A DNA stretch of 64,000 bases from Vibrio sp. B1FLJ16 (GCF_905175385.1 NZ_HG992749.1:434001-498000); one strand, 5' to 3'. Positions 40,138 to 52,328 are shown, counted from the first letter of the stretch. The notes: generated by a model from the sequence alone, not told the origin. Numbers and translations are program-made.

Positions 40138-40171
40138 AGGTAAAATCTAATTTTGTTGATATATAAGCTAT

Positions 40172-40200
40172 TTTAGAGCAGCTTTCTTGCTAGGTATAGT
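40172..40200 (+). promoter_or_regulatory. Candidate promoter for secA
   Basis: TTTAGA, a 17-base spacer and TATAGT in the 409-base dciA-secA gap. It would give a leader of about 340 bases. Nothing else in 40201-40546 is convincing. A 25-codon open frame (40396-40473) has no ribosome binding site and no arrest motif. Confidence 0.45.
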
Positions 40201-40546
40201 TTACATTAACGACTTTAGCTTCAGTTTACAATTGGTCCGGAAATGGCTGATTGCAAAGTAAGATTGATAATTTCACCGCTTTGTCGATGAAATACTGACT
40301 AATCGAGCACCACTTTAACTAAAAACTTCAGAGTGCTTCAAACAAATAGGTCTATTTATGGTTGTATCGATTAAAAATCCTTACACTAAGCCACAATGTT
40401 TCTAAATTTAGCCTTGAAATATGAATGTTTGAACTCAATATCTTTGATAAATGATTTATCTCAGTATTCTTAGTTCCAAATTGGCAGAGACTGAAGGCAT
40501 TACGAGTAGATCGGTAACGGTCTGATGAAAGAGAGATTCACAAAAA

Positions 40547-43273
40547 ATGATAACTAAGCTACTGACAAAAGTAATTGGCAGTCGCAACGACCGAACACTG
40601 CGCCGCCTTAGAAAAATTGTAAAAGAGATTAATAACTACGAGCCCACTTTTGAGGCTCTGAGTGATGAAGAGCTAAAAGCGAAAACTGTTGAATTCCGTG
40701 AGCGTCTAGATAAGGGTGAGACTCTAGATAAACTGCTTCCTGAAGCTTTTGCAACGGTTCGTGAAGCGTCTAAACGTGTATACGGGATGCGTCACTTCGA
40801 TGTACAGATGATTGGTGGCATGGTTCTGAATGCTGGCCAAATTGCGGAAATGCGTACAGGTGAAGGTAAAACTCTGACTGCAACTCTTCCTGCTTACCTT
40901 AATGCACTTGCTGGTAAAGGTGTTCACGTGGTAACGGTGAACGATTACCTAGCTAAACGTGACGCTGAGACAAACCGTCCACTATTCGAATTCTTAGGTA
41001 TGACAGTTGGCGTGAACGTGCCAAACATGCCACCTCAAGAGAAAAAAGAAGCTTATCAGGCGGATATCTTATACGGAACCAACAACGAGTTTGGTTTTGA
41101 TTATCTCCGTGACAACATGGCTTTCCGTACCGAAGATCGCGTACAACGTGAACGCTTCTTTGCTGTAGTCGACGAAGTTGACTCAATCCTTATCGATGAA
41201 GCCCGTACTCCTCTTATCATCTCTGGTCCGGCTGAAGACAGTTCTGAACTGTACACTCGAATCAACCTGTTGATTCCGCACCTTGAAAGACAAGATAAAG
41301 AAGATTCTGAAGAATACCGTGGTGATGGTCACTACACGTTAGACGAAAAGTCTAAGCAAGTTTACCTCACAGAGACCGGCCAGGAGTTCGTAGAAGAACT
41401 GATGGTCAAAAACGGTTTGATGGAAGAGGGTGACACACTTTACTCTCCTACCAATATTAGCCTACTTCACCACGTTAACGCTGCACTGCGTGCGCATGTG
41501 TTGTTTGAACGTAACGTAGATTACATCGTTACTGAAGATGGCGAAGTGGTTATCGTTGACGAACACACTGGTCGTACTATGCCTGGTCGTCGCTGGTCTG
41601 AAGGCCTGCACCAAGCGGTAGAAGCGAAAGAAGGCGTTAAGATCCAAAACGAAAACCAAACGCTGGCTTCAATTACTTTCCAGAACTACTTCCGTCTGTA
41701 TGAAAAGCTGTCAGGTATGACTGGTACAGCAGATACAGAAGCATTTGAATTCCAGTCGATTTACGGTCTGGAAACGGTGGTTGTTCCAACTAACAAGCCG
41801 ATGATCCGTAACGATATGCCGGATGTGGTGTACCGTACTGAAGCGGAAAAATTCGCGGCAATCATTGAAGATATCAAAGAGCGTGTGGAAAAAGGTCAGC
41901 CTTCACTGGTAGGTACAGTATCTATCGAGAAATCTGAACTTCTCTCTAATGCTCTTAAGAAAGCCAAGATCAAACATAACGTACTGAACGCTAAGTTCCA
42001 CGAGAAAGAAGCGGAAATCGTTGCTGAAGCAGGTATGCCTGGTGCGGTTACCATCGCAACTAACATGGCAGGTCGTGGTACCGATATTGTTCTGGGCGGT
42101 AGCTGGCAGGCAAAAGTAGAGTCGCTGGAAAACCCGACTAAAGAACAGATCGATGCGATTAAAGCAGACTGGAAAGTCGTACATGATCAGGTGCTGGAAG
42201 CCGGTGGTCTGCACATCATCGGTACTGAGCGTCACGAATCCCGTCGTATCGATAACCAGTTGCGTGGTCGTTCTGGTCGTCAGGGTGATGCGGGTTCTTC
42301 ACGTTTCTATCTTTCGATGGAAGATTCACTACTGCGTATCTTCACCTCGGATCGTATGGCAAGTCTGATCCAAAGCGGTATGGAAGAAGGCGAAGCGATC
42401 GAGTCGAAAATGCTTTCTCGTTCGATTGAAAAAGCACAACGTAAAGTTGAAGGTCGTAACTTCGATATTCGTAAGCAGCTACTTGAGTACGATGACGTAG
42501 CGAACGATCAGCGTAAAGTGGTTTATGAACTGCGTGACGAGCTGATGAGCGTCGATGATATCAGCGACATGATCGAGCAAAACCGCGAAGACGTCATGAC
42601 AGCGATAATTGATGAATACATTCCGCCACAGTCTCTGGAAGAGATGTGGGATGTTGAAGGATTGCAAGAACGTCTGAAAGCTGACTTTGATCTCGATGTA
42701 CCAGTTAAGCAGTGGCTAGAAGAAGATGACAAACTTTACGAAGAAGCGCTTCGTGAAAAGATCATTGGACTGGCGGTTGACGTATACAAAGCTAAAGAAG
42801 AAGTGGTTGGTGCACAAGTGCTACGTAACTTCGAGAAATCAGTGATGCTGCAAACACTGGATACACTTTGGAAAGAACATCTGGCTGCAATGGATCACTT
42901 ACGTCAAGGTATTCACCTGCGCGGTTACGCACAGAAAAACCCGAAACAAGAGTACAAACGTGAGTCGTTTGAACTGTTTGAAGGTCTGCTGGAAGCACTG
43001 AAAACCGATGTAATTACCGTATTGTCTCGTGTACGTGTTCAGCAACAAGAAGAAGTTGAGCGTATGGAAGAGCAACGTCGCGCACAAGCTGAAGAAGCGG
43101 CTCGTCGTGCACAGGCTCAACATGCGGCAGCTGAAAACCAGTTATCTGATGGTGAAGAGTCAGAAGGTTCAAACCAGCCAGTCGTTCGTGATGAACGTAA
43201 AGTTGGACGTAATGAGCCTTGTCCGTGTGGCAGTGGTAAGAAGTACAAGCAGTGCCACGGTAAAATTGACTAA
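40547..43273 (+). CDS. secA: Protein translocase motor SecA
   Basis: ATPase that drives preproteins through SecYEG. The 908 residues (E. coli 901) carry the Walker A segment MRTGEGKTL at about 102-110 and [17 protein letters not shown]. The helicase-like second domain ([23 protein letters not shown]) follows. The C-terminal zinc motif [14 protein letters not shown] binds SecB and lipids. The long linker before that tail is alanine- and glutamate-rich. Confidence 0.98.
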   Translation: MITKLLTKVIGSRNDRTLRRLRKIVKEINNYEPTFEALSDEELKAKTVEFRERLDKGETLDKLLPEAFATVREASKRVYGMRHFDVQMIGGMVLNAGQIAEMRTGEGKTLTATLPAYLNALAGKGVHVVTVNDYLAKRDAETNRPLFEFLGMTVGVNVPNMPPQEKKEAYQADILYGTNNEFGFDYLRDNMAFRTEDRVQRERFFAVVDEVDSILIDEARTPLIISGPAEDSSELYTRINLLIPHLERQDKEDSEEYRGDGHYTLDEKSKQVYLTETGQEFVEELMVKNGLMEEGDTLYSPTNISLLHHVNAALRAHVLFERNVDYIVTEDGEVVIVDEHTGRTMPGRRWSEGLHQAVEAKEGVKIQNENQTLASITFQNYFRLYEKLSGMTGTADTEAFEFQSIYGLETVVVPTNKPMIRNDMPDVVYRTEAEKFAAIIEDIKERVEKGQPSLVGTVSIEKSELLSNALKKAKIKHNVLNAKFHEKEAEIVAEAGMPGAVTIATNMAGRGTDIVLGGSWQAKVESLENPTKEQIDAIKADWKVVHDQVLEAGGLHIIGTERHESRRIDNQLRGRSGRQGDAGSSRFYLSMEDSLLRIFTSDRMASLIQSGMEEGEAIESKMLSRSIEKAQRKVEGRNFDIRKQLLEYDDVANDQRKVVYELRDELMSVDDISDMIEQNREDVMTAIIDEYIPPQSLEEMWDVEGLQERLKADFDLDVPVKQWLEEDDKLYEEALREKIIGLAVDVYKAKEEVVGAQVLRNFEKSVMLQTLDTLWKEHLAAMDHLRQGIHLRGYAQKNPKQEYKRESFELFEGLLEALKTDVITVLSRVRVQQQEEVERMEEQRRAQAEEAARRAQAQHAAAENQLSDGEESEGSNQPVVRDERKVGRNEPCPCGSGKKYKQCHGKID

Positions 43274-43295
43274 TATAGTTTGATAATTTACAGAG

Positions 43296-43323
43296 AAAGA
43301 GTCGCTTATGCGGCTCTTTTTTT
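43296..43323 (+). terminator. Terminator of secA
   Basis: AAAGAGTCGC, loop TTAT and GCGGCTCTTT (one G-U pair) followed by a T run, 22 bases after the secA stop. Confidence 0.85.
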
Positions 43324-43395
43324 AAGTAAATTTTAATGCCAGTTGGGTTACCTGTCTGTAAGGTATAAGCATTTCATCTTTAGGAAGTATTCTCC

Positions 43396-43797
43396 ATGAA
43401 AAGAATTCACATTGTTGCAGCGATCATTTTTAACCAAGACAAATCGCAGATCTTCATCACCAAGCGTCCAGATGATAAGCATAAAGGCGGCTTTTGGGAG
43501 TTTCCCGGAGGGAAAGTCGAGCCTGATGAAAGCATAGAGCAAGCGATGATTCGTGAGTTAGATGAAGAAATAGGTATTCGTGTAACAGAGCAGACATTGT
43601 TCGAGCACTTAGAGTTTGACTACCCAGATAAGTCTTTGAAGTTTGATTTTATCCTCGTAACAGCTTTTGAAAATGAACCTTATGGAAAAGAAGGCCAGGA
43701 AGGGCTTTGGGTTGACGTTGGCAATTTGCCTGAATATGCCTTTCCTGAGGCCAACGTACCTATCCTTGAGCGCGTGGTACAAGAGTTTTCTTTGTAG
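43396..43797 (+). CDS. mutT: 8-oxo-dGTP diphosphatase MutT
   Basis: Nudix hydrolase that sanitises oxidised dGTP and prevents A:T to C:G transversions. The 133 residues (E. coli 129) start KRIHIVAAIIFNQDKSQIFI. The Nudix box is GGKVEPDESIEQAMIRELDE followed by EIG (about 38-60), with the MutT-typical WEFPGGK before it. An AGGA ribosome binding site lies about 11 bases before the ATG. secA-mutT adjacency is also found in E. coli. Confidence 0.94.
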   Translation: MKRIHIVAAIIFNQDKSQIFITKRPDDKHKGGFWEFPGGKVEPDESIEQAMIRELDEEIGIRVTEQTLFEHLEFDYPDKSLKFDFILVTAFENEPYGKEGQEGLWVDVGNLPEYAFPEANVPILERVVQEFSL

Positions 43798-44054
43798 TTT
43801 ACAACGCTGCCAATCGTAGTAAATCATTGCTCATTCTAGCTTGTTAAAATACTCGATGACTGCGTTAAAAATTTTGATCGTAGAGCTGCTACTTATCAAA
43901 AATTATTGTCTTGCCATCAAGCATTTTTCCTACGCTAGCTCTGAACACTTATTTACTGTGATTGGCATAAGTATCTTGTGGTTCTCAAGGTATGTTGTTA
44001 GTTTAAAAAGATTCAGCGAAACGAAGAAAACTCGTCATCCATATAAGGAGATAA

Positions 44055-44870
<816 letters not shown>

Positions 44871-44884
44871 ATACATAATTATTC

Positions 44885-44906
44885 GCCGGCGGAAGCCGGC
44901 TTTTTT
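44885..44906 (+). terminator. Terminator of dapB
   Basis: GCCGGC, GGAA tetraloop-like turn, GCCGGC and six T, 14 bases after the dapB stop. Confidence 0.9.
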
Positions 44907-45036
44907 ATGTTCCTTGATAACAATGTAAAAAAAATGATGTGTTAAGGCCGCATATGCGGGGTTGGTTTCTTGTTGTTTTTGTTTGTTTGGGTGTGTTTTT
45001 TGTTTGTAACGTCTAAAAGTTGGTGTTGTTTTTGTT

Positions 45037-45052
45037 TGATTAACGTTTGCGT
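45037..45052 (+). promoter_or_regulatory. PurR-like operator upstream of carA
   Basis: On the minus strand this reads ACGCAAACGTTAATCA. The left half, ACGCAAAC, matches the PurR consensus half-site exactly; the right half matches poorly beyond GTT. PurR represses carAB in E. coli, so the location fits. It lies about 165 bases before the -35 box, at the end of a G- and T-rich stretch (about 44958-45040). Confidence 0.5.
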
Positions 45053-45217
45053 AAAAATATCATAATTTTTTGTGATCTATAGAAAGTTCAAATTTGTAAA
45101 ATTCACAAAAACACCGCCTATCTCCATTTAGAGATGCCTAAAACTTGCTATTTTGGGGCTTACTCTGTTCAAACGAGCTTACTGACCAGAAATTGATAAT
45201 TTATTTTTGATTGTAGG

Positions 45218-45246
45218 TTGACAGATATCAACTCCATCTTTAGAAT
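45218..45246 (+). promoter_or_regulatory. Near-consensus promoter of carAB
   Basis: A perfect TTGACA, a 17-base spacer and TAGAAT (five of six). Transcription would begin near 45253, giving a leader of about 98 bases. AT-rich sequence over 45190-45215 (TTGATAATTTATTTTTGA) loosely resembles an arginine-repressor box but is not convincing. Confidence 0.75.
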
Positions 45247-45350
45247 ACCGCCAATTTGTCTGAAGTACCTATTTATGTCAATTTGATAGGGAAAGAAAGG
45301 CATTTTTGCAGTTTGATTTATTTTTTTGCATTTTTATTCTGGAGGTTGTC

Positions 45351-46490
45351 TTGGGTAAATTAGCACTGTTAGTCCTACAAGATGGGACAGTGTTCCGCGG
45401 AGTGTCCATTGGGGCAGATGGCGTATCCGTCGGTGAAGTTGTTTTCAATACCTCAATGACGGGGTATCAAGAAATCCTCACTGATCCTTCTTATTCTCAA
45501 CAAATCGTTACTCTTACTTATCCTCACATTGGCAATACCGGAACCACTTCCGAAGATGAAGAATCCTCTTCAATTCATGCACAAGGCCTTGTGATTCGCG
45601 ACCTTCCTCTTATCGCTTCTAACTTCCGTAATGAACAATCACTGTCTGATTACCTTAAATCACAAAATATCGTTGGTATCGCTGATATTGATACGCGCAA
45701 ACTGACTCGTATCTTGCGTGAGAAAGGTGCGCAGAATGGTTGCATCGTTGCAGGTGACAATCTGGACGAGGCTTTAGCGCTGGCAAAAGCGAAAGAGTTC
45801 CCTGGTCTGAAAGGAATGGACCTGGCGAAAGTTGTGACAACTAAAGAAGCGTACCAATGGAAACAAGGTTCGTGGACTCTTGAAGGTGGACTTCCAGAAG
45901 CGAAAGATGACAGCGAGTTGCCATACCATGTTGTTGCATACGACTTCGGTGCGAAACGCAACATTCTACGCATGCTGGTTGACCGCGGCTGCCGCTTAAC
46001 AGTTGTACCGGCTGAAACATCAGCAGAAGAAGTACTTGCTCTTAATCCAGATGGTGTTTTCCTGTCGAATGGCCCTGGTGACCCAGAACCATGTACTTAT
46101 GCAATTGAAGCGACAAAAGTATTCCTGGAAAAAGGCTTACCAATCTTCGGTATCTGTCTTGGCCACCAAATCCTGGCGTTGGCGTCTGGTGCTAAAACTG
46201 TGAAGATGAAGTTTGGCCACCATGGTGCTAACCACCCGGTAAAAGATTTAGACCGTAATGTTGTGATGATTACTTCTCAAAACCACGGTTTTGCGGCAGA
46301 CGAAGCAACATTACCAGAAAACTTACGTGCTACTCACGTATCGCTATTTGATGGCTCTTTACAGGGTATTCACCGTACAGATAAGCCAGCATTTAGCTTC
46401 CAAGGTCACCCAGAAGCGAGCCCGGGTCCACATGACGCGGCACCGCTATTTGACCACTTTATCGAACTAATCAAAAAACACAGCGCTTAA
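45351..46490 (+). CDS. carA: Carbamoyl phosphate synthase small subunit
   Basis: Glutaminase subunit that supplies ammonia to CarB for carbamoyl phosphate, used in arginine and pyrimidine synthesis. I chose the TTG at 45351, five bases after GGAGG, giving [14 protein letters not shown] and 379 residues (E. coli 382, which also starts with TTG). A longer in-frame TTG at 45306 adds hydrophobic residues alien to the family. The class I amidotransferase triad is Cys in FGICLGHQ and His and Glu in [11 protein letters not shown]. Confidence 0.96.
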   Translation: MGKLALLVLQDGTVFRGVSIGADGVSVGEVVFNTSMTGYQEILTDPSYSQQIVTLTYPHIGNTGTTSEDEESSSIHAQGLVIRDLPLIASNFRNEQSLSDYLKSQNIVGIADIDTRKLTRILREKGAQNGCIVAGDNLDEALALAKAKEFPGLKGMDLAKVVTTKEAYQWKQGSWTLEGGLPEAKDDSELPYHVVAYDFGAKRNILRMLVDRGCRLTVVPAETSAEEVLALNPDGVFLSNGPGDPEPCTYAIEATKVFLEKGLPIFGICLGHQILALASGAKTVKMKFGHHGANHPVKDLDRNVVMITSQNHGFAADEATLPENLRATHVSLFDGSLQGIHRTDKPAFSFQGHPEASPGPHDAAPLFDHFIELIKKHSA

Positions 46491-46506
46491 TTCGGAGTAG
46501 TAGATA

Positions 46507-49500
46507 ATGCCAAAACGTACTGACATTCAAAGTATTCTAATTCTTGGTGCTGGTCCGATTGTTATCGGTCAGGCATGTGAGTTTGACTACTCTGGCGCAC
46601 AAGCGTGTAAAGCTCTTCGTGAAGAAGGCTACCGAGTTATCCTGGTTAACTCTAACCCAGCAACAATCATGACTGACCCTGAAATGGCAGATGCGACTTA
46701 CATCGAGCCGATTCAGTGGGAAGTGGTACGCAAGATCATCGAAAAAGAACGCCCGGACGCGGTATTGCCTACTATGGGCGGTCAGACGGCGCTTAACTGT
46801 GCTCTGGATCTAGAGAAGCACGGCGTTCTGAAAGAGTTCGGCGTAGAGATGATTGGTGCAACGGCAGATGCGATTGATAAAGCAGAAGACCGTTCTCGCT
46901 TCGATAAAGCGATGAAGTCTATCGGCCTTGAGTGTCCTCGTGCTGATACAGCGAAGACTATGGAAGAAGCTTACAAAGTTTTAGACATGGTTGGCTTCCC
47001 TTGTATCATCCGTCCATCATTTACGATGGGTGGTACTGGTGGTGGTATCGCGTACAACAAAGAAGAGTTTGAAGAAATCTGTCGTCGTGGTCTGGATCTT
47101 TCTCCGACTAACGAACTTCTTATCGATGAATCTCTTATCGGCTGGAAAGAGTACGAAATGGAAGTAGTTCGCGACAAAGCGGACAACTGTATCATCGTAT
47201 GTTCAATCGAAAACTTCGACCCAATGGGCATCCACACTGGTGACTCAATCACAGTAGCACCAGCACAGACACTGACTGACAAAGAATACCAGCTAATGCG
47301 TAACGCATCGCTAGCGGTTCTGCGTGAAATCGGTGTTGAGACAGGTGGTTCAAACGTACAGTTTGGTATCAACCCGAAAGATGGCCGTATGGTTATCATC
47401 GAGATGAACCCACGTGTATCCCGTTCTTCTGCTCTGGCATCAAAAGCAACAGGTTTCCCAATCGCTAAGATTGCAGCGAAACTGGCTGTTGGCTTTACTC
47501 TGGACGAGCTGCAAAACGACATTACAGGTGGTGCAACTCCGGCATCATTCGAACCTACTATCGACTACGTAGTGACCAAGATTCCTCGTTTTAACTTCGA
47601 GAAATTTGCTGGCGCTAACGACCGTCTGACTACTCAGATGAAGTCAGTTGGTGAGGTAATGGCGATTGGTCGTAACCAACAAGAATCTCTGCACAAAGCA
47701 CTGCGTGGCCTGGAAGTCGGCGCGACTGGCTTTGATGAAATGGTTGACCTTGAAGCACCTGACGCACTGACTAAGATTCGTCATGAGCTTAAAGAAGCAG
47801 GCGCAGAGCGTATCTGGTACATCGCTGATGCATTCCGTGCTGGCATGTCAGTAGATGGCGTGTTCAATCTAACTAACATCGATCGTTGGTTCCTGGTTCA
47901 AATCGAAGAACTAGTGAAGATGGAAGAGCAAGTGAAAGCGGGCGGTTACGCTGGCTTGACTAAAGATGTTCTTCGCCAGATGAAGCGTAAAGGTTTCTCT
48001 GACGCGCGTCTGTCTAAACTACTTGGTGTGGCTGAAAGTGAAATCCGCCGTGCTCGTGAGCAGTTCGACATTCACCCAGTTTACAAGCGTGTGGATACTT
48101 GTGCCGCTGAGTTCTCTTCTGATACGGCTTACATGTACTCATCTTACGATGAAGAGTGTGAAGCAAACCCGACAGACAAAGACAAGATCATGGTTCTTGG
48201 CGGCGGTCCAAACCGTATCGGTCAAGGCATTGAATTTGACTACTGCTGTGTACACGCATCATTAGCACTACGCGAAGACGGTTACGAAACCATTATGGTT
48301 AACTGTAACCCAGAAACAGTATCTACGGATTACGACACGTCTGACCGTCTGTACTTCGAACCAGTAACTCTGGAAGATGTACTGTCTATCGCTCGTGTTG
48401 AAAAACCAAAAGGTGTGATTGTTCAGTACGGTGGTCAAACACCACTTAAACTGGCTCGTGCCCTGGAAGCTGCTGGTGTGCCAATCATCGGTACTAGCCC
48501 AGATGCTATCGACCGCGCAGAAGACCGTGAGCGTTTCCAAGCGGCAGTTGAGCGTCTAGGTCTGCTACAACCACAAAACGCAACAGTAACGGCGATGGAA
48601 CAAGCGGTAGAGAAGTCGAAAGAGATCGGTTTCCCATTGGTTGTTCGTCCATCTTACGTACTAGGCGGTCGTGCGATGGAAATCGTATACGACGAGCAAG
48701 ACCTACGTCGCTACTTTAACGAAGCTGTAAGTGTATCGAATGAGTCTCCAGTACTACTGGACCGTTTCCTAGATGACGCGACTGAAGTTGATATCGACGC
48801 TATCTGTGATGGTGAGCGCGTGGTTATCGGCGGTATCATGGAGCATATCGAGCAAGCCGGTGTTCACTCAGGTGACTCAGCATGTTCACTTCCTGCTTAC
48901 ACGCTAAGTCAGGAAATCCAAGACAAGATGCGTGAGCAAGTTGAGAAGCTGGCGTTTGAACTTGGTGTACGTGGTCTGATGAACACTCAGTTCGCAGTGA
49001 AAGACAACGAAGTTTACCTAATCGAAGTTAACCCTCGTGCTGCGCGTACGGTTCCATTCGTATCGAAAGCAACAGGTGCACCACTAGCGAAAATCGCTGC
49101 ACGTGTAATGGCGGGTCAATCTCTAGAGTCACAAGGATTTACTAAAGAGATTATTCCTCCTTACTACTCAGTGAAAGAAGTGGTTCTGCCGTTCAACAAG
49201 TTCCCTGGCGTTGACCCGCTATTGGGCCCAGAAATGCGCTCAACAGGCGAAGTTATGGGCGTTGGTGCAACATTCGCAGAAGCTTACGCGAAAGCGGAAC
49301 TAGGTTGTGGTGCGGTTTACCCTGAAGGTGGTCGAGCGCTGCTATCTGTGCGTGAAGGCGATAAAGAGCGAGTTGTTGACCTGGCTTCTAAGCTAGTGAA
49401 ACTAGGCTACCAGCTGGACGCGACACACGGTACTGCAGTGATTCTGGGCGAAGCGGGTATCAACCCACGTCTGGTAAACAAGGTACACGAAGGTCGTCCA

Positions 49501-49740
49501 CACATTCTTGACCGCATCAAGAACAACGAATACACCTACATCGTGAACACGGCTGCTGGTCGTCAAGCGATTGAAGATTCGAAAGTTCTACGTCGCGGTG
49601 CACTGGCAGAGAAAGTGAACTATACAACAACGCTAAACGCTGCGTTTGCAACTTGTATGTCTCACACTGCGGATGCGAAAGCCTCAGTGACTTCTGTGCA
49701 AGAGCTACACGCGAAAGTGAAAGCAAGTCTGGAAGCGTAA
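46507..49740 (+). CDS. carB: Carbamoyl phosphate synthase large subunit
   Basis: Synthetase subunit with two homologous ATP-grasp halves. The 1077 residues (E. coli 1073) begin [22 protein letters not shown]; the second half restarts at [19 protein letters not shown] near residue 560. ATP-grasp signatures [13 protein letters not shown] and [13 protein letters not shown] are in matching positions. The C-terminal MGS-like domain (about 935-1077) is where ornithine and UMP act in E. coli. It follows carA by 16 bases. Confidence 0.98.
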   Translation: MPKRTDIQSILILGAGPIVIGQACEFDYSGAQACKALREEGYRVILVNSNPATIMTDPEMADATYIEPIQWEVVRKIIEKERPDAVLPTMGGQTALNCALDLEKHGVLKEFGVEMIGATADAIDKAEDRSRFDKAMKSIGLECPRADTAKTMEEAYKVLDMVGFPCIIRPSFTMGGTGGGIAYNKEEFEEICRRGLDLSPTNELLIDESLIGWKEYEMEVVRDKADNCIIVCSIENFDPMGIHTGDSITVAPAQTLTDKEYQLMRNASLAVLREIGVETGGSNVQFGINPKDGRMVIIEMNPRVSRSSALASKATGFPIAKIAAKLAVGFTLDELQNDITGGATPASFEPTIDYVVTKIPRFNFEKFAGANDRLTTQMKSVGEVMAIGRNQQESLHKALRGLEVGATGFDEMVDLEAPDALTKIRHELKEAGAERIWYIADAFRAGMSVDGVFNLTNIDRWFLVQIEELVKMEEQVKAGGYAGLTKDVLRQMKRKGFSDARLSKLLGVAESEIRRAREQFDIHPVYKRVDTCAAEFSSDTAYMYSSYDEECEANPTDKDKIMVLGGGPNRIGQGIEFDYCCVHASLALREDGYETIMVNCNPETVSTDYDTSDRLYFEPVTLEDVLSIARVEKPKGVIVQYGGQTPLKLARALEAAGVPIIGTSPDAIDRAEDRERFQAAVERLGLLQPQNATVTAMEQAVEKSKEIGFPLVVRPSYVLGGRAMEIVYDEQDLRRYFNEAVSVSNESPVLLDRFLDDATEVDIDAICDGERVVIGGIMEHIEQAGVHSGDSACSLPAYTLSQEIQDKMREQVEKLAFELGVRGLMNTQFAVKDNEVYLIEVNPRAARTVPFVSKATGAPLAKIAARVMAGQSLESQGFTKEIIPPYYSVKEVVLPFNKFPGVDPLLGPEMRSTGEVMGVGATFAEAYAKAELGCGAVYPEGGRALLSVREGDKERVVDLASKLVKLGYQLDATHGTAVILGEAGINPRLVNKVHEGRPHILDRIKNNEYTYIVNTAAGRQAIEDSKVLRRGALAEKVNYTTTLNAAFATCMSHTADAKASVTSVQELHAKVKASLEA

Positions 49741-49791
49741 TAAATAAAAATCAGTAAGCCCGGAAAACAGGGCTTATATGACAACCTCATT

Positions 49792-49817
49792 GCCCGCTCT
49801 TTTGAGCGGGCTTTTTT
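49792..49817 (+). terminator. Terminator of carAB
   Basis: GCCCGCTC, loop TTTT, GAGCGGGC and six T. A second hairpin without a T run (AAGCCC/GGGCTT, 49756-49775) lies between it and the carB stop. Confidence 0.92.
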
Positions 49818-49936
49818 ATGTCTTTAATTCGTTAAGTAAATTTGGAACAGTAGCTATTGAATCTTTCCTTTTGTCCTTTTTCGGATTAGTGATACCGTTG
49901 CTCTCTTTTTGGTATCTGTTTGACAAGGAAGCATAA

Positions 49937-50716
49937 GTGGAAGTCACGTTAGAAGTTTTAGCCGCACTGTTTTTTGTGGCGTCAGTGGCCGGGTTTATTG
50001 ATGCAATGGCGGGTGGGGGCGGTTTGTTGACTCTTCCCGCACTGTTGGCCTCGGGTCTTAGTCCGACTCAGGCTCTGGCTACCAATAAACTGCAAAGCTC
50101 ATTCGGTAGTTTTTCCGCTAGCTGGTATTTTGTGCGTAACGGTATTGTCAGTCTCAAAGAGATGCGGGTTGCCATCTTATGTACTTTCATCGGCTCCGCA
50201 GTCGGAGCTGAGGCAGTGCAGTTTATCGATGCAGGTGTTCTTACCAGCTTAATACCTGCATTACTGATCGCTATCTCACTTTATTTTTTACTCGCACCAA
50301 CAACGAAAAAAGCGGGTGGAGATCCAAAAGTTTCAGAGGCAATGTTTGCGCTTTGTGTTGGTGGTGGTGTGGGTTTTTATGACGGATTTTTCGGGCCGGG
50401 AACTGGCTCAATATTCACCGTTTGTTTTGTAGCGCTGGGTCACTTTTCTTTAGTCGATGCAACCGCACGTACCAAAGTTCTTAACTTTACGTCTAATATA
50501 GCTGCCTTGTTATTCTTTATTTTCGCTGGTTTGCCGGTATGGGAGATTGGTCTGACTATGGCTGTTGGCGGCTTTATCGGAGCTCAGTTTGGAGCGAAGG
50601 TGGTGGTGACGAAAGGTCAAAAGTGGATTCGGCCTTTAGTGATTACGATGTCGATGCTGATGGCTATAAAACTTCTTTGGCAGCAACATCAGCAGTGGTT
50701 ATTATCCATGTTTTAA
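49937..50716 (+). CDS. TSUP (TauE/SafE) family membrane transporter, YfcA-like
   Basis: Probable sulfite or organosulfonate exporter family member; the substrate is unknown. The 259 residues form about eight hydrophobic helices. The TSUP signature occurs in two copies: AGFIDAMAGGGGLLTLP near residue 20 and GFYDGFFGPGTGS near 140. It starts with GTG preceded by AAGGA at 49925-49929. It is a single gene bounded by terminators. It resembles E. coli YfcA, but without a search I do not assign the symbol. Confidence 0.88.
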   Translation: MEVTLEVLAALFFVASVAGFIDAMAGGGGLLTLPALLASGLSPTQALATNKLQSSFGSFSASWYFVRNGIVSLKEMRVAILCTFIGSAVGAEAVQFIDAGVLTSLIPALLIAISLYFLLAPTTKKAGGDPKVSEAMFALCVGGGVGFYDGFFGPGTGSIFTVCFVALGHFSLVDATARTKVLNFTSNIAALLFFIFAGLPVWEIGLTMAVGGFIGAQFGAKVVVTKGQKWIRPLVITMSMLMAIKLLWQQHQQWLLSMF

Positions 50717-50760
50717 CCTGTTGATAGCGATAGACGCTGCGGAGTAGGCAGTTCAGAACT

Positions 50761-50787
50761 AAAAAAGCCGACTTAACTGTCGGCTTT
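50761..50787. terminator. Terminator between the TSUP gene and the TRIC gene
   Basis: AAAGCCGAC and GTCGGCTTT arms with loop TTAACT between convergent genes. The minus-strand transcript has the stronger U run (six), so it mainly serves the TRIC-type gene. Confidence 0.8.
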
Positions 50788-50811
50788 AAACAATAAACAA
50801 CTTGGTCGTTT

Positions 50812-51432
50812 CTAGCGATTAATCGCAAATGTCGGTAAGGACAGGTGCCAGCGGATCGCGCCAAGACGAATAATCAATGTTGAAATTACACCTGCAAGTA
50901 ACGCAACGGAATGTTCATATCCCATGGCGAGCGCAGTTGTATGGAATACGCCGCCAATAATACATGCGGTAGCGTATACTTCACTTCTGAGCACCATTGG
51001 GACTTCACGAGCCAGTACATCGCGGATGATACCGCCGCCACATCCAGTAATAACCCCCATAATGACAGCAACCATTCCAGAAGCGTTGTAAGCCAGTGCT
51101 TTTTCTACTCCAATACCGACAAAGACTGCGAGCCCAATAGCGTCACAGACGGGAAGTACCCACCAGGAGATTCGTTTCGGGCGGCGTACTAATAGCATGG
51201 TAAGCAGGCAGGTAATAAAAATTACCCACAAATAGGTCGTATCTGTGATCCAAAATACGGGTGTGGCACCAAGTGCCATATCTCGGATTGTGCCGCCACC
51301 AATGGCGGTGACACTACCAAGCACAACAACTCCGAATGGATCCATTTTCAATCGGCCCGCAAGTAAAACACCAGATATGGCAAAAATAGCGGTACCGAAT
51401 AAATCGATCATATAGAGCAGCATGGAATCCAT
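50812..51432 (-). CDS. TRIC cation channel family membrane protein (YadS/UPF0126 type)
   Basis: Inner membrane protein of 206 residues with about seven hydrophobic helices and two copies of the glycine-rich TRIC motif: TAIGGGTIRDM near residue 40 and GCGGGIIRDVL near 130. Prokaryotic TRIC proteins form potassium-permeable channels; some UPF0126 members are linked to glycine transport. The role here is not shown by the neighbourhood. Two in-frame ATGs (51432 and 51423) are possible starts. Confidence 0.85.
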   Translation of the reverse strand: MDSMLLYMIDLFGTAIFAISGVLLAGRLKMDPFGVVVLGSVTAIGGGTIRDMALGATPVFWITDTTYLWVIFITCLLTMLLVRRPKRISWWVLPVCDAIGLAVFVGIGVEKALAYNASGMVAVIMGVITGCGGGIIRDVLAREVPMVLRSEVYATACIIGGVFHTTALAMGYEHSVALLAGVISTLIIRLGAIRWHLSLPTFAINR

Positions 51433-51500
51433 GTTACTTGGAACCTTTAAAAGAGTGATAGAAAATGGCCAGGAATTGTACGGTATTTGTCATGAAAACG

Positions 51501-52328
51501 TTAGCGTTTTTGGCGTACGTTTTCAAAATGTTCGCAAACCTCTGTGATGGCTTTGAGGGTTCTGGGGGTTGGTCGGTTGAGCCAGTCAGAGTTTAATGAC
51601 CAAACATGACCATTCTTTAATGCAGTAAGCTCACTTTTCCATTCTGACCACATACCGTCATCACTCATTGCATGCGGTGAAGTGAAAATGACATCAGGCT
51701 GGCGGGTAATCACTTGTTCTATGCTGACCTGGGGGTAGGGTGAGCTGGACTGGGTAAAAATGTTTTCGCCGCCACAAAAGGTGAACACCTCACTTGGCCA
51801 GTTTTTACCCGCAACCGTAATGATCGGTTTTTCACTCAGTTGATAAAAGTAGCGTACTTTAGTCTCAGTGTTGTATTTCATTCGTAGCGTATCTAGCTGA
51901 GCCCGAAATTCTTGAGCTGCGTTTTGTCCGATTTGTGGATTCTCGCTGTACTGGCTCAATTTTTCGATGTTGCTGGCAATATCTTGCAGCGAGTTTGTGG
52001 TTATGTAGTAAACCGGTACATCAAACTGTTTTAGTTTATCGACTTCTTTAGCCGGATTTCCTGTCGGCCAGACAAGCACCAGATCTGGCTCAAGTGCCAG
52101 TATTCGCTCTAGTTTTAAGCCTTGGTAATTAGCCACTCTCTCCAGCTCTTTTGCTTGTTCTGGGTAATCGCTCATTTCACTTACCGCGACCAGTTTGTCT
52201 CCTAACCCGGCAGCATAGGCAATTTCTGTTGCGTGAGGCGCTAAACTTATTACTTTTTTTACCGGCTCGCTAGCTACCGTAATTGATGAAAATGCCAGCG
52301 AAAACAATACAGTAAGTTTGTACATCAT
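51501..52328 (-). CDS. btuF: Vitamin B12 periplasmic binding protein BtuF
   Basis: Periplasmic receptor that hands cobalamin to the BtuCD importer. From the ATG at 52328 it has 275 residues with a signal peptide (MMYKLTVLFSLAFSSITVAS). The family start VKKVISLAPHATEIAYAAGL and the segment ILALEPDLVLVW follow. The frame is open further upstream, but that part lies within cbiB and has no signal peptide. The start overlaps the cbiB stop (ATGA). btuF next to cbiB joins cobalamin uptake and cobinamide assembly. Confidence 0.92.
   Translation of the reverse strand: MMYKLTVLFSLAFSSITVASEPVKKVISLAPHATEIAYAAGLGDKLVAVSEMSDYPEQAKELERVANYQGLKLERILALEPDLVLVWPTGNPAKEVDKLKQFDVPVYYITTNSLQDIASNIEKLSQYSENPQIGQNAAQEFRAQLDTLRMKYNTETKVRYFYQLSEKPIITVAGKNWPSEVFTFCGGENIFTQSSSPYPQVSIEQVITRQPDVIFTSPHAMSDDGMWSEWKSELTALKNGHVWSLNSDWLNRPTPRTLKAITEVCEHFENVRQKR

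Noticed and set aside
40396..40473. 25-codon frame in the secA leader as a possible SecM-like regulator
   Set aside because: No ribosome binding site, no signal peptide and no arrest motif; expected by chance in AT-rich DNA.
45190..45215. Possible arginine-repressor box before carA
   Set aside because: Only a loose AT-rich resemblance, with half-sites incomplete.
46971..47522. 183-codon antisense frame in carB
   Set aside because: Shadow of the strongly biased carB codons; serine- and arginine-rich translation without any recognisable domain.
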